Part shown: piece after piece, positions 34,301 to 43,134 of the stretch
Position numbering within the stretch: the stretch's first letter is position 1
Layout of the letters: each line of letters begins with the position of its first letter
From: CAWBRT01 sp963791145
GTDB taxonomy: Bacteria > Acidobacteriota > Terriglobia > Terriglobales > Acidobacteriaceae
Assembly: GCA_963791145.1 (NCBI GenBank)
Contig: CAWBRT010000004.1
Location: 62,001-126,000 of the forward strand
DNA length: 64,000 nt
Reading direction: 5' to 3'
Notes under the pieces: model-generated
Seen by the model: the letters and a program-made list of their open reading frames with translations, nothing else
Told to the model about the DNA's origin: nothing
Database searches by the model: none
Position numbers and translations under genes: made by a program

Positions 34301-34897
34301 CGCGACCGCATCTTTGAACCGTTTTTCACGACCAAGGAAATAGGCAAGGGCACAGGACTGGGCCTCTCGACCGTCTACGGTATCGTCAAGCAAAGCGGCG
34401 GCTATATCTGCGTCTCCAGCGAACCGGGAAGCGGGAGTTGCTTCACGCTGTACTTCCCTAAGTCGGAACAGCGGCCGAGAACGCCCGAGGCGCGGTCCGA
34501 GCCCGGTCGAGGCTCGGGAGAGACTATCCTGCTGGTTGAAGATGAGGACGCTTTACGAAGAGTTATTACTGAGCACTTGCAGACCAACGGCTACAGCGTT
34601 CTTGAGGCCTCGAACGGAGAAGAGGCGCTGAGGGTTGCCCAGGCGAATTCGAAATCACTTCACCTGTTGCTGACCGATATGGTCATGCCGATGATGGGCG
34701 GCCGGGATCTCGCGCTCAAACTGAGCAGCCTGCATCCCGGTCTCAAGAGCATTTACATGTCGGGTTACACGGATGATGAGATGTTGCGGCATGACATTCG
34801 CGAGCTTGGGTCCGCGTTCTTGCAGAAGCCCTTCACCCTGGACACGCTCTCGCGCAAGGTGCGCGAGGCTCTCGGCCAGACTGCCCCAAAGGCTTGA
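31331..34897 (+). CDS. Membrane hybrid histidine kinase (Cache-HAMP-PAS-HisKA-HATPase-REC)
   Basis: 1188 residues. A transmembrane helix at about 53-75, an extracytoplasmic Cache-like sensor (up to about 315), a second helix (WLGWAVASAALLSFFGIMVAL), HAMP linker and coiled coil, and three PAS domains (about 430-540, 550-680, 690-800; WTHTPDGIVRTWNEAATRLFG in the second). H827 in GGIAHDFNNVL is the phosphoacceptor; ATPase boxes NLCVNARDAM, DTGQGM and GTGLGL follow. A C-terminal receiver carries D1116 in LLTDMVMPMMGG. A hybrid kinase that probably signals to a separate phosphotransferase. No response regulator is adjacent. Start 31331; ATG 31364 is possible. Confidence 0.88.
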   Translation: MLHRICICNDSMRQGRAGPINPSSQSEASPVGTRSVDEGRIPPARRVRRVQFRLACLVLACVLPVWIAAGLLVYHNYKSRRALTEQHMLDTARALSQVVDRDLANLQATLAVLATSPALTSGDMAGFYRQAKAVLQTHPGANIIVSDATGQQLLNTVVPFGTPLPKRSVPDLVRQVFAAGKPAITNVYRGKISGRFRAGVEIPVVRDGQVIYDLTMAIPYERFNEILLQQHFPQEWIGRIFDANQIIVARTRLPEQFVGQKVGPVLGSRMRERAEGSAEVVNFEGVKLFNSFSRSATSGWTVVIGVPKTTMMAEIWRWLGWAVASAALLSFFGIMVALRMARRISGSIQGLVGPAMALGRGEPFAIERLDLAETNEVGESLVKASQLIQQRAVERERAEAARRETEELKRFNAELERSEAEARALAAELAAIMDAVPAATLIAHDPACQRMTCNPAGYKLLRRPPGSNVSKSASEDERPSTYRILQGGRELPQDELPVQLAAATGREMRDWEQTIAFDDGSSREIFGNAVPLLDSAGRLRGAVGAFIDITELKQAQAAMARLAAVVESSGDAIWTHTPDGIVRTWNEAATRLFGYSAEEMVGQDTTVLVPADRKDELLQNLERARRGERIQQMETVRLRKGGLPIDVSLSVSPILLDGKIAGSAVIARDSSEQKAMERALRGSEERFQLAVRATKDLIWDWDFQSGGIWRSAAYWTHFGYEPPPQEPDIREWLDFVHPDDRERVNTVVRTALERHDRSYEYSFRVRRADGSYAPALCRAAIIREESGRPIRAVGAITDLSDRFQLEEQLRQSQKLEAIGRLAGGIAHDFNNVLMVISSYAQMLEECHEPDKSQRYLEQIQMATERAASLTQQMLAFSRKQVLAPKVVDLNATVEQTAAMIKRVIGEDIELLFRPGRPLWPIEVDPGQITQVLLNLCVNARDAMPNGGRITIETQNVTVDQQMAAMYPGFTAGEHAMLSVTDTGQGMTKEVRDRIFEPFFTTKEIGKGTGLGLSTVYGIVKQSGGYICVSSEPGSGSCFTLYFPKSEQRPRTPEARSEPGRGSGETILLVEDEDALRRVITEHLQTNGYSVLEASNGEEALRVAQANSKSLHLLLTDMVMPMMGGRDLALKLSSLHPGLKSIYMSGYTDDEMLRHDIRELGSAFLQKPFTLDTLSRKVREALGQTAPKA

Positions 34898-34981
34898 CCC
34901 GTCGAAAAATCCCAGGCTGTGTCGCGTTCGGCGGACCGTAAAGTTACGCGCACACGTTTCCGTCTCTCTGCTGCCACCGAA

Positions 34982-36427
34982 TCAGCGCGCCGTGCCAGCG
35001 GAGCCAACGAGCGCCGTTAGACGGTGTACCAGGTCGGTGAGGGCTGCCGCTTGCGTTGCCAGCTCCTGACCGGCCGCGGCGCTTTCTTCGGCATTGGCCG
35101 CCGTGGTCTGGGTCAACTTTTCCATCTCCAGGATGGCGCGGCCAATCTGTTCAATCCCCTGCGCCTGTTGCTCAGATGCCACGCGGACTTCATCGGTCTC
35201 CACCTTGACTTCGCCGGTGATCTTGTTGCTGGCTTCCACGGCCTTGGAGACGTCGTTCAGCTTGGTCAGGCCCTCGCGAGTTTTGGCCAATGAGTCTTCG
35301 ATCAGCCCGGAGGTCTCTTTAGCCGCGTTCGAACAGCGGTGAGCCAGGTTGCGGACCTCGTCGGCGACCACCGCGAATCCCATGCCGGCCTCGCCGGCCC
35401 GCGCTGCTTCCACCGCCGCATTCAGCGCCAGAATATTGGTCTGAAAAGCGATTTCGTCGATGATCTTGATTACCTTCGCGACTTTTTCGTTCGAGCCTCC
35501 GACCGCATTGATAGCCGCAGCCATGGCGTCGTGAGCGGTAGTGAGCTCCTTCATGATCGGGAGCGCCTGATCCATCAGCCCCGCCATTTTTTGCGAACGC
35601 TGTGTGTTCTGGCGGGTGATGGAGCCAATCTCTTCCGAGGACGACGAAGTTTCCTCCAGGGAGGCCGCTTGCTCGGAGGCGCCCTGGGCAAGCATCTGCG
35701 AGGAGGAAGAGACCTGCTCCGCCGATTTTGCCACCTGCTCGGAGCTTTCCGTCAGAGCGCCGGAAACCTGGCGCAGAGTCCGGCTGGTCTGCCGAACCAT
35801 GAACAGGCCGGCTGAACCGGCGCCCAGGCTCAGCAGGAGGATGATGCTTGCCATCCAGTAGTTCCAGGACGCCGCACTGCTCGCCTGTTGCTTTTCCCGC
35901 TCCGCCTCTTTCTGAACGCGCTTCTGAATCTTGTCCGACAACGCAACCAGGCGATTCAGCATGGGGGTATTCTTTTCCGTCGAGATGCGCGACGCCGCAG
36001 TGGAGTCTCCCGCCTCCCACAGCCTGGCGACCTCGCGAGTCTGGGGGACGATGTTCGAGAACAACCCCTTTCCTTCCTCGATCTCGGTCCTGTCCTGGGG
36101 ATCCAGGGCAACGGTCCCCATCTGGTCCAGAACGCGGGTGACATCGTTCAGCGCTTTCTCCAGGTCCTGCCTTGTCGCCGGCAGCCGGTTAACCTCTTTG
36201 CCGAGGACAGCGACCATAATGTTGCGAATGGAGGCGCGAACTATCCATACGTTCAGCTCCAGCCGCGTGGCCAGCCGAATCTGCTCGGTCCGTTTCTCCA
36301 CCAGGCGGCTGACATTGGCGTTCATCGACCGAAAACCGATCACGCTGACGCAACCTAAAATGGCGACAAGAACAAACAGTGTGCAAAAAGCGGCGGCGAG
36401 CTTCTTGCCTACGGTCATCGAGTTCAT
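34982..36427 (-). CDS. Methyl-accepting chemotaxis protein
   Basis: ATG at 36427 with GAGGGGA eight bases upstream. 480 residues: N-terminal helix (LAAAFCTLFVLVAILGCVSVIGF), a four-helix-bundle-type periplasmic sensor with LEKALNDVTRVLDQMG, a second helix (MASIILLLSLGAGSAGLFMV) and a long cytoplasmic coiled coil with the conserved hairpin tip EIAFQTNILALNAAVEAARAG. Signals to CheA/CheW; ligand unknown. It lies tail to tail with the hybrid kinase. Confidence 0.92.
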   Translation of the reverse strand: MNSMTVGKKLAAAFCTLFVLVAILGCVSVIGFRSMNANVSRLVEKRTEQIRLATRLELNVWIVRASIRNIMVAVLGKEVNRLPATRQDLEKALNDVTRVLDQMGTVALDPQDRTEIEEGKGLFSNIVPQTREVARLWEAGDSTAASRISTEKNTPMLNRLVALSDKIQKRVQKEAEREKQQASSAASWNYWMASIILLLSLGAGSAGLFMVRQTSRTLRQVSGALTESSEQVAKSAEQVSSSSQMLAQGASEQAASLEETSSSSEEIGSITRQNTQRSQKMAGLMDQALPIMKELTTAHDAMAAAINAVGGSNEKVAKVIKIIDEIAFQTNILALNAAVEAARAGEAGMGFAVVADEVRNLAHRCSNAAKETSGLIEDSLAKTREGLTKLNDVSKAVEASNKITGEVKVETDEVRVASEQQAQGIEQIGRAILEMEKLTQTTAANAEESAAAGQELATQAAALTDLVHRLTALVGSAGTAR

Positions 36428-36747
36428 CTTTTTTCCCCTCAATTCTTTGCCTGGACGGTTCACGCCATCAGCTACTCCGGCGTGCGCTCTGCCGTACAAG
36501 CTCTCAAGAACTCTGTATGGGATTATCGGCAACCAGCACTGTTTCCATCAGTTATCTTGCGGAAACGAGGCGAGTTTGGATTCCTGTGTCCAGGTTCCGG
36601 CGTGAGGGTTGGCATCGAGTGCGCGATGGTTCGCAAGTCTCAGAGTTGCTGGCGCGAATCTCCTGAAAGGAGTGGCGTACAGGGTTTTGCGGAAAAACTG
36701 TCAGGCGAACACTTGGCGAAAGCTCGAGGTATGCTTAGAATAATTCT
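36428..36747. other. Intergenic region between MCP and Lhr genes
   Basis: 320 bases holding the divergent promoters of the two genes. No gene or clear motif seen. Confidence 0.4.
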
Positions 36748-39700
36748 GTGGCAGTCCTCACCGAGCATTCAGCCCTGCTGGAAGGCCCTTCCGCTCATCT
36801 TGCCTGGGCGCATCCGCTGGTCCGCGAATGGTTCCTCGCCAAGTTCGGCTCGCCGACCGAGCCGCAGATCGAAGGCTGGCCGCCCATCCTGGCCGGCAAA
36901 CACACGCTGATCTCCGCCCCCACCGGTTCCGGCAAGACGCTGGCGGCATTTCTGGCTTGCATCGATCGCCTGGTGCGCCGCGCACTCGACGGCGCGCTCG
37001 AAGACCGCACCGAGGTTCTGTACATTTCACCGCTCAAAGCCCTGGGCAACGATATTCAAAAGAACCTCGAGATCCCCTTAAGCGAAATCCAGGCATTAGC
37101 CGGACGAGAAGGACTGCTGATGCCCCCCATACGCGCGGCCGTCCGCACCGGCGACACGCTGATGCCTGAGCGCCGGGCACTGCTCAAGCGTCCGCCGCAC
37201 ATCCTGGTGACTACGCCCGAGTCGCTTTACATTCTGCTTACGACTGAGAGCGGCAAGCGCGCATTGCGCGATGTCAAGACGGTCATCGTCGACGAGATTC
37301 ACGCCGTAGCCGACGATAAGCGCGGCGCACACCTGGCGCTCTCGCTGGAGCGGCTCGATCACACAACCGGACGCGAGTGCATTCGTATCGGCCTTTCAGC
37401 CACGCAAAAGCCGATCGAACTGATAGCCCGGTTCCTCACCGGAGCGGGCCGCCCGGAGCCGGTGATCGTCGATACCGGCCACCGCCGCGAGTTCGACCTG
37501 GCGGTGGAAACTCCCGCCAGCGAGCTTGGCCCGGTCGCCAGCAACGAGATGTGGGACGAGATTTACGACCGGATCGTCGAATTGGCGGGTGCACATCGCT
37601 CGACGCTGGTGTTCGTCAACACGCGCCGTCTGGCCGAGCGGGTGGCGCACTGTCTGGCCGAACGCATGGGCGAAGACTCTGTCGCCGCGCATCACGGCAG
37701 CATGTCGCGCAAGCTGCGGCTGGAAGCCGAGGGCCGGCTGAAGGAAGGCGCGGTACGCGTGCTGGTAGCTACCGCTTCGCTGGAGCTCGGCATAGACGTC
37801 GGAAGCATCGGCCTGGTTTGCCACGTCGGTTCGCCACGTTCGATCGCGGTCATGCTGCAGCGTGCGGGCCGCGCCGGCCACTGGCGAGGCGCCATTCCGA
37901 AAGCGCGCATCTTTGCTACCACGCGTGACGAACTGATCGAATGCGCCGCGCTGGTGCGCGCCATCCGCCAGCATGATCTGGATCAGCTCAGGATTCCCGA
38001 ATCTCCGCTCGATATCCTCGCCCAGCAGATCGTGGCCGCCTGCGCTGCCGACGAATGGGATGAAGACGAGCTGTTCGAGCTGGTCAGACGGGCGTATCCG
38101 TATCGGAACCTTGACCGGCGCGAGTATGACCGTGTTCTGGAAATGCTCTCCGAAGGCATCGCCGCGCGGCGCGGACGCTACGGCGCTTATTTATTCCGCG
38201 ACCAGGTCAATCGCCGCCTGCGTGCCCGGCGCGGGGCGCGGCTGGCGGCCGTGACCAGCGGAGGAGCCATCCCGGAGACCGCGCTCTTTACCGTCGTCTC
38301 CATGCCGGAAGGCACGGTGGTGGGCACGGTAGACGAAGATTTCGCCGTGGAGAGCAATGCCGGCGACATCATGCTCCTGGGCAATACCTCGTGGATGATT
38401 CGCCGGATAGAGGCCGCTTCCGGGCGCATGATCGTGGAAGACGCTCACGGAGCGCCTCCCAGCGTTCCGTTCTGGCGAGGCGAGGCTCCGGCGCGTACCG
38501 TCGAGTTGAGCGAGCACGTCGCCGCGATTCGCCAGATGGTCAGCGATCTGACGCCGACCGTCACACCGGTGGGCGTCGAAGGTGCGGAGGCGGCACGTTC
38601 TCCGTTGGCGACGATTCCCGAGGCACAGCGCGCTATTGAGTGGTTGAAGACGGAGTGCGGGCTCGACGACGGTTCCGCCGAACAACTGGTCGAATACGTG
38701 GTCGCGGGCCGCGCCGTGCTCGGCGCGGTGCCTACCCGCCGCACGGTTATCGCCGAGCGCTTCTTCGACGAAGGCGGCGGAATGCAGTTGGTTATTCATG
38801 CTCCCTTCGGCGCGCGGATTACCAAAGCCTGGGGGTTGGCTCTGCGCAAGCGTTTCTGCCGCTCCTTCAACTTTGAGCTGCAAGCCGCGGCGACCGACAA
38901 CGGCATCAACATCGCCTTGGCTGAGCAGCATAGTTTTCCGCTGGCCGATGTTTTTCATTTCCTGCAGCCGGAGTCGGTGAAGGAGGTGCTCGAGCAGGCG
39001 GTGCTCACCGGCTCGCCCATCTTCCAGACGCGCTGGCGCTGGGACGCCAATCGCTCGCTGGCGCTGCTGCGCTTCCAGGGAGGCAAGAAAGTTCCGCCGC
39101 AGATTCAGCGCATGCGGGGTGATGATCTGCTGGCCGCGGTGTTCCCGGATGTCGCCGCCTGTGCCGAGAACCTCGAAGGCGATATTCGTATTCCTGATCA
39201 TCCTCTGGTCGATGAAGTGATGAAAGATGTGCTCACCGAGGCGATGGATATCGACGGGCTGACCGAAGTGCTGCGGCAGATCCGCGCCGGCGAGATCCGG
39301 ACCCTGGCCGTGGACACGCCCGTTGCCTCGCAGTTTTCGCATGAGATTCTGAATGCGAACCCATACGCGTTCCTCGACGATGCGCCCCTGGAAGAGCGCC
39401 GGGCTCGCGCCGTGCAGATGCGCCGCACCCTGCCGGAGAGCGTGCTGCGCGAGGTGGCGGCGCTCGATCCGGCGGCGATCGAGCAGGTGCGCGAAGAGGC
39501 GATGCCGGATGTGCGCGACGCCGACGACCTGCACGATCTGCTGCAAACATTGATCGTTTTTCCCGCTCCCGTCGCGCTCGCGGGATGGGAAACGCTCGAC
39601 CGTAATTGGGAAGCCGAACTGGTGCCGCTAATCGCCAAGCGCCGCGCCGTGCGGGCGCACGTGTCATCGTCGAATACCGACGGGCGAGTGTACTGGGTGG

Positions 39701-41268
39701 CATCGGAGCGGGCGATGGAGTTTCGTGCGCTGCTGCCGCAAGCGGAATTCGAGCCTGAGCCGCCCGCTATTGCTAAAGAAAGCATCTCGACTGAGCGCGC
39801 CATCGACGTCGCGCTGCTCGGCTGGCTCGGTCATATTGGCCCGGTTACCGCCGCCGAGTTACACGCAGCGCTGGGTTTGGAGCGGCAGGAAATTGAAGCG
39901 TCGTTGCTGCGGCTGGAAGCGACCGGGGCGATCTTGCGGGGACATTTCCGGAATGCACGGGATGCGGCCTCCGACGTCGCGAATACGCTTCCTGCGGCAT
40001 CTCCGAAAGCGGACACCGGGCTTGCCTCTGCCACAGAATCAAACTTGGAGTGGTGCGACCGGCGTCTGCTGGCGCGCATTCATCGGCTGACTGTCGCCCG
40101 GCTCCGCAAGCAGGTGGAACCGGTCATGCCGGCGCAGTTCATGCGCTGGCTGCTGCGCTGGCAGCACGTGGCTACGGGAACGCAGCTTAGCGGTGAGCGC
40201 GGATTGCTGGAGGCGATCCGGCAACTGCAGGGATTCGAGATTCCGGCCAGCGCGTGGGAGCGGCAGGTGCTGGCGCGGCGGGTACGCGAGTACGATCCGG
40301 CGGTGCTCGATCGTCTGTGCCTTACCGGCGCGGTGGGTTGGGGACGGTTGTCACCGCATCCGGCGACAGTCGAGGAGATTGCGAAAACTCAAACGGCGGA
40401 TGGCGGGGTCAGACGCACGCGGCGTGTGGTGCCGACCTCGGTGGCCCCCATCACGTTCTTTTTGCGCGAGGAGTGCGAATGGATGCAGCCTCGGCGGGAG
40501 AGCGAGGAAACGAAAGGCCTCTCGCCCATAGCCGACGAAGTGCTGCGCTTCCTGAGGCGGCGCGGGGCCTCGTTCTTCGCCGACATCGTCCGCGGCTCCG
40601 GGCAGCTGAAAGCCGAAGTCGAAACCGGGCTGTGGGAGCTGGTTGCGGCCGGATACGTCACGGCGGACGGCTTCGATAATTTGCGCTCGCTGATCGATCC
40701 GCGGCGGCGCGCCGGGCAGGGAAGCGGACGCAAGGCGCGTCCGCGCCATTCAGTGGGCCGCTGGTCGCCGCTTGACACGGGCGATACGGTCGAGCGCAAT
40801 CGGCAGGTGGAGGCCGCCTGCTGGATGCTGCTGCGCCGCTACGGCGTGGTGTTCCGGGAGGTGCTCGCGCGCGAAAGCGGACTGCCCCGCTGGCGCGAAC
40901 TTCAGGTCGCCCTGCGGCGGCTGGAAGACCGCGGAGAGATTCGCGGCGGACGCTTTGTTTCCGGATTTATCGGCGAGCAGTTTGCCTTGCCGGTGGCGGT
41001 AGAGTCCTTGCGTGAACTGAGGCGACTCGAGATCAGCCAAGGCGAAAACGCGGCGCTGGAGACAGTTACGATTTCAGCGGCCGATCCCTTGAATCTTGTC
41101 GGCATTATCGTTCCCGGCGAGCGTATCCCCGCCATCTCAGGACGCTACTTGACGCTGCGCAACGGTATTTTCGTCGAGGAGACGTCGACTCCGCGCTTCG
41201 CCCCGTTCGACGAAAAACAGCTTTCCAGCATAGGACCCGGTTTGCCGCCGCGCCAGGCGTCCATGTGA
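36748..41268 (+). CDS. lhr: Long-form Lhr helicase
   Basis: GTG at 36748. 1506 residues, close to the length of long Lhr proteins. Walker A PTGSGKT (K63) and DEIH (182-185) define the SF2 core, with later motifs GLSATQK, STLVFVNTRR, AHHGSMSR and MLQRAGRAGHW. It is a 3'-5' DNA/DNA-RNA unwinding helicase tied to DNA repair. The C-terminal half (Lhr-CTD region, with winged-helix repeats such as EQLVEYVVAGRAVLGAVP) is intact. It stands alone; upstream divergent MCP gene, downstream tRNA. Confidence 0.92.
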   Translation: MAVLTEHSALLEGPSAHLAWAHPLVREWFLAKFGSPTEPQIEGWPPILAGKHTLISAPTGSGKTLAAFLACIDRLVRRALDGALEDRTEVLYISPLKALGNDIQKNLEIPLSEIQALAGREGLLMPPIRAAVRTGDTLMPERRALLKRPPHILVTTPESLYILLTTESGKRALRDVKTVIVDEIHAVADDKRGAHLALSLERLDHTTGRECIRIGLSATQKPIELIARFLTGAGRPEPVIVDTGHRREFDLAVETPASELGPVASNEMWDEIYDRIVELAGAHRSTLVFVNTRRLAERVAHCLAERMGEDSVAAHHGSMSRKLRLEAEGRLKEGAVRVLVATASLELGIDVGSIGLVCHVGSPRSIAVMLQRAGRAGHWRGAIPKARIFATTRDELIECAALVRAIRQHDLDQLRIPESPLDILAQQIVAACAADEWDEDELFELVRRAYPYRNLDRREYDRVLEMLSEGIAARRGRYGAYLFRDQVNRRLRARRGARLAAVTSGGAIPETALFTVVSMPEGTVVGTVDEDFAVESNAGDIMLLGNTSWMIRRIEAASGRMIVEDAHGAPPSVPFWRGEAPARTVELSEHVAAIRQMVSDLTPTVTPVGVEGAEAARSPLATIPEAQRAIEWLKTECGLDDGSAEQLVEYVVAGRAVLGAVPTRRTVIAERFFDEGGGMQLVIHAPFGARITKAWGLALRKRFCRSFNFELQAAATDNGINIALAEQHSFPLADVFHFLQPESVKEVLEQAVLTGSPIFQTRWRWDANRSLALLRFQGGKKVPPQIQRMRGDDLLAAVFPDVAACAENLEGDIRIPDHPLVDEVMKDVLTEAMDIDGLTEVLRQIRAGEIRTLAVDTPVASQFSHEILNANPYAFLDDAPLEERRARAVQMRRTLPESVLREVAALDPAAIEQVREEAMPDVRDADDLHDLLQTLIVFPAPVALAGWETLDRNWEAELVPLIAKRRAVRAHVSSSNTDGRVYWVASERAMEFRALLPQAEFEPEPPAIAKESISTERAIDVALLGWLGHIGPVTAAELHAALGLERQEIEASLLRLEATGAILRGHFRNARDAASDVANTLPAASPKADTGLASATESNLEWCDRRLLARIHRLTVARLRKQVEPVMPAQFMRWLLRWQHVATGTQLSGERGLLEAIRQLQGFEIPASAWERQVLARRVREYDPAVLDRLCLTGAVGWGRLSPHPATVEEIAKTQTADGGVRRTRRVVPTSVAPITFFLREECEWMQPRRESEETKGLSPIADEVLRFLRRRGASFFADIVRGSGQLKAEVETGLWELVAAGYVTADGFDNLRSLIDPRRRAGQGSGRKARPRHSVGRWSPLDTGDTVERNRQVEAACWMLLRRYGVVFREVLARESGLPRWRELQVALRRLEDRGEIRGGRFVSGFIGEQFALPVAVESLRELRRLEISQGENAALETVTISAADPLNLVGIIVPGERIPAISGRYLTLRNGIFVEETSTPRFAPFDEKQLSSIGPGLPPRQASM

Positions 41269-41522
41269 AGTAATAGATGATTATTATTCTGGAAGCTGCT
41301 TTATTAAATGAAGTTACTAATAGTCACTAAGGATTCTTGGTGGCAGTCCTTGCCGCGGCGACGCAAGGTGGCGGCGGCAATCGCGCGAGATGGAAGTGTG
41401 CACGCTCCAGGTTGGCGCCCCGATATTTCGCGGTATTTCTCTGTGGGTTTGACGAAGTGTTCTGGCTGCGAGAAAATATAGCAAGTCGCGAATGCGTGAT
41501 TCGCGATCCCTTTCTCAAGAGT

Positions 41523-41598
41523 GGGCCTGTGGCGCAGCTGGGAGCGCGCTTCCATGGCATGGAAGAGGTCGTCGGTTCGATCCCGACCAGGTCCACCA
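41523..41598 (+). tRNA. tRNA-Ala (anticodon GGC)
   Basis: 76 bases: acceptor GGGCCTG/CAGGTCC (one G-U), D-stem GCGC/GCGC, anticodon stem CTTCC/GGAAG with loop ATGGCAT (anticodon GGC), T-arm GTCGG/CCGAC with TTCGATC, encoded CCA. An insertion sequence starts about 40 bases downstream. Confidence 0.95.
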
Positions 41599-41682
41599 AA
41601 TAAGGTCCGGCAAGCAGTCACCACCCCAAACAGCCAGGGGCTCTACGCCAAAGACGGGGGACAAACCCCGATCCCAGAAAGA

Positions 41683-42861
41683 TTAACCACATAATACCTT
41701 GACCCGCATTCGATAGTTTTGAAAGTTGCGGAAGCCATAGGCCTGTCGGCTGATGGTTTCCATTTTGTTATGGAATCCTTCGGTGACGCCGTTGTTGCGG
41801 GTGAAACGCCACATGGTGGCGATCTCTTGTTGCCAAGCCTGCAAGGTCTCGCCGAGCTGGACCAACTGCGGCAGGCGCGCCTGCCGCAGTTGGTCGATTG
41901 CCAGCAGCAGACGAGGGATGAGCGCCTGGCACTGCTTGCGGGTGCGGTGTTTCTTCAGCAGCAGGTAACAGAGGTGCTGTTTGAAGCGATACAGGCGGTC
42001 GAGCACGGGGTGAGCTTGGAGATAGGCTTGCAGCTTGCTTCTCTGCTCCGGTTGCAGATGGTGGCGATGGCGGCGCATCAGCGATACCAGACCGCGGTTT
42101 CTGCTGGCCACCGGATCCAGTTCCCGCCAGCAGGCCAGGAAATGGTGGTTGATCAGACGAATGACATGAAAGCGGTCGGCTACGATGCGGGCTTGGGGAA
42201 AATGCTTGCGCACCACAGCGCGATAGCTGGACGACAGGTCCATGCAGACTAGGCGCACCCGGCGTTTGTCTTGCAAGTGTTGGAAATAGGCATCCAGAGA
42301 GGCTGGCGAGCGGCCCAGCACCACATCGTAAACGCGCCGCTTTTTCAGGTCGCACAGGGTGGTGGCGAATCCCTGGCGGCGGGTGAAAAAATGCTCGTCA
42401 ATGCCCAGGATGGACGGGCATTGCGGCGAGTGGTATTGGGAAAACTGCCGCTGCAGTCCATGGCGGAAATAGCGCTCCACGGTGGCGGCGCCAATGGCTT
42501 CGCGTTGGCTCACCCGGCGACGGCTGACGCCATCCAGGTGCTGGCGAAACACGGCCTGGCGGAACGGCTCGCTGGCATGTTGGCCAGGAAGAACCCCCGG
42601 CAAACGCTGGCGGAACTGGCGGCCACAACCCCGGCAGTGCCATTTCTGGGCCGCGATCTCCAGCCGGCAATGTCGTAAGCCGAAGTTTTCATGGCGTACC
42701 AAGCGAGAAAACCAACCCTTGCTGTGCAAGCCCTGGCCATGGCAGTGCGGGCAGGATCGGGGCCCGGTATACCGGGCCCCGATCCTCACCTCTCCACTTC
42801 TCCACTGAATCGCAGTAATCTGATAGTGGGGCAGACCCAACACGATCTCGTCGTTGGTCAA
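41683..42861 (-). CDS. ISL3-family transposase
   Basis: 392 residues, start TTG 42861 preceded by GGGAGAG. N-terminal zinc-binding region with CPHCHGQG and a later CRGCGR, then the helix-turn-helix zone and a DDE-type core (SILGIDEHFF, RLVCMDLSSSYRAVV, IVADRFHVIRLINHHF), as in ISL3 enzymes. The frame is complete, so the copy may still be active. The region near its start contains a perfect 34-bp palindrome. Confidence 0.92.
   Translation of the reverse strand: MTNDEIVLGLPHYQITAIQWRSGEVRIGARYTGPRSCPHCHGQGLHSKGWFSRLVRHENFGLRHCRLEIAAQKWHCRGCGRQFRQRLPGVLPGQHASEPFRQAVFRQHLDGVSRRRVSQREAIGAATVERYFRHGLQRQFSQYHSPQCPSILGIDEHFFTRRQGFATTLCDLKKRRVYDVVLGRSPASLDAYFQHLQDKRRVRLVCMDLSSSYRAVVRKHFPQARIVADRFHVIRLINHHFLACWRELDPVASRNRGLVSLMRRHRHHLQPEQRSKLQAYLQAHPVLDRLYRFKQHLCYLLLKKHRTRKQCQALIPRLLLAIDQLRQARLPQLVQLGETLQAWQQEIATMWRFTRNNGVTEGFHNKMETISRQAYGFRNFQNYRMRVKVLCG
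42753..42786. repeat. Perfect 34-bp palindrome inside the transposase gene
   Basis: Both arms are 17 bp (AGGATCGGGGCCCGGTA and its exact complement) with no spacer, centred at 42769/42770. It encodes part of ARYTGPRSC in the transposase. Confidence 0.9.
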
Positions 42862-43134
42862 AACGTTCTCTCCCAGATTGTTTTACCAATCCGGGATCTC
42901 GGTCTGCCCCCGTCTTTGATCTAGAACCCGGCAGCTCTTTGCTTGGGGAAGTCCCTGCTGCGAACCCTCTCACACCTGGCAGCTCATCCTCGTAATGTTC
43001 CTGTAAAGCGGACAAAGACGGCAGTATTTCCTCTATGCAATTGCGGTCCGCTGTGCGAAGCTGTTCGGGAAAATCTGCAGCCACAGAGTATTGCAAGTAA
43101 CTACCTGCGCGTGGCGTCGAGGGAGACTGCGGCT

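Larger units (their letters stand above)
41638..42929. mobile_element. ISL3-family insertion sequence
   Basis: The left end (from 41638) and the reverse complement of the right end (to 42929) match imperfectly over nearly 40 bp, including CAAAGACGGGGG and GATCCC at equal spacing. The transposase fills the element. No matching 8-bp target duplication could be seen beside the ends. Confidence 0.85.

Noticed and set aside
41630..42937. 8-bp target duplication at the ISL3 element
   Set aside because: Flanks ACAGCCAG and GGCAGCTC share only a partial match, so no duplication can be claimed; the copy may be old or the ends mis-set.
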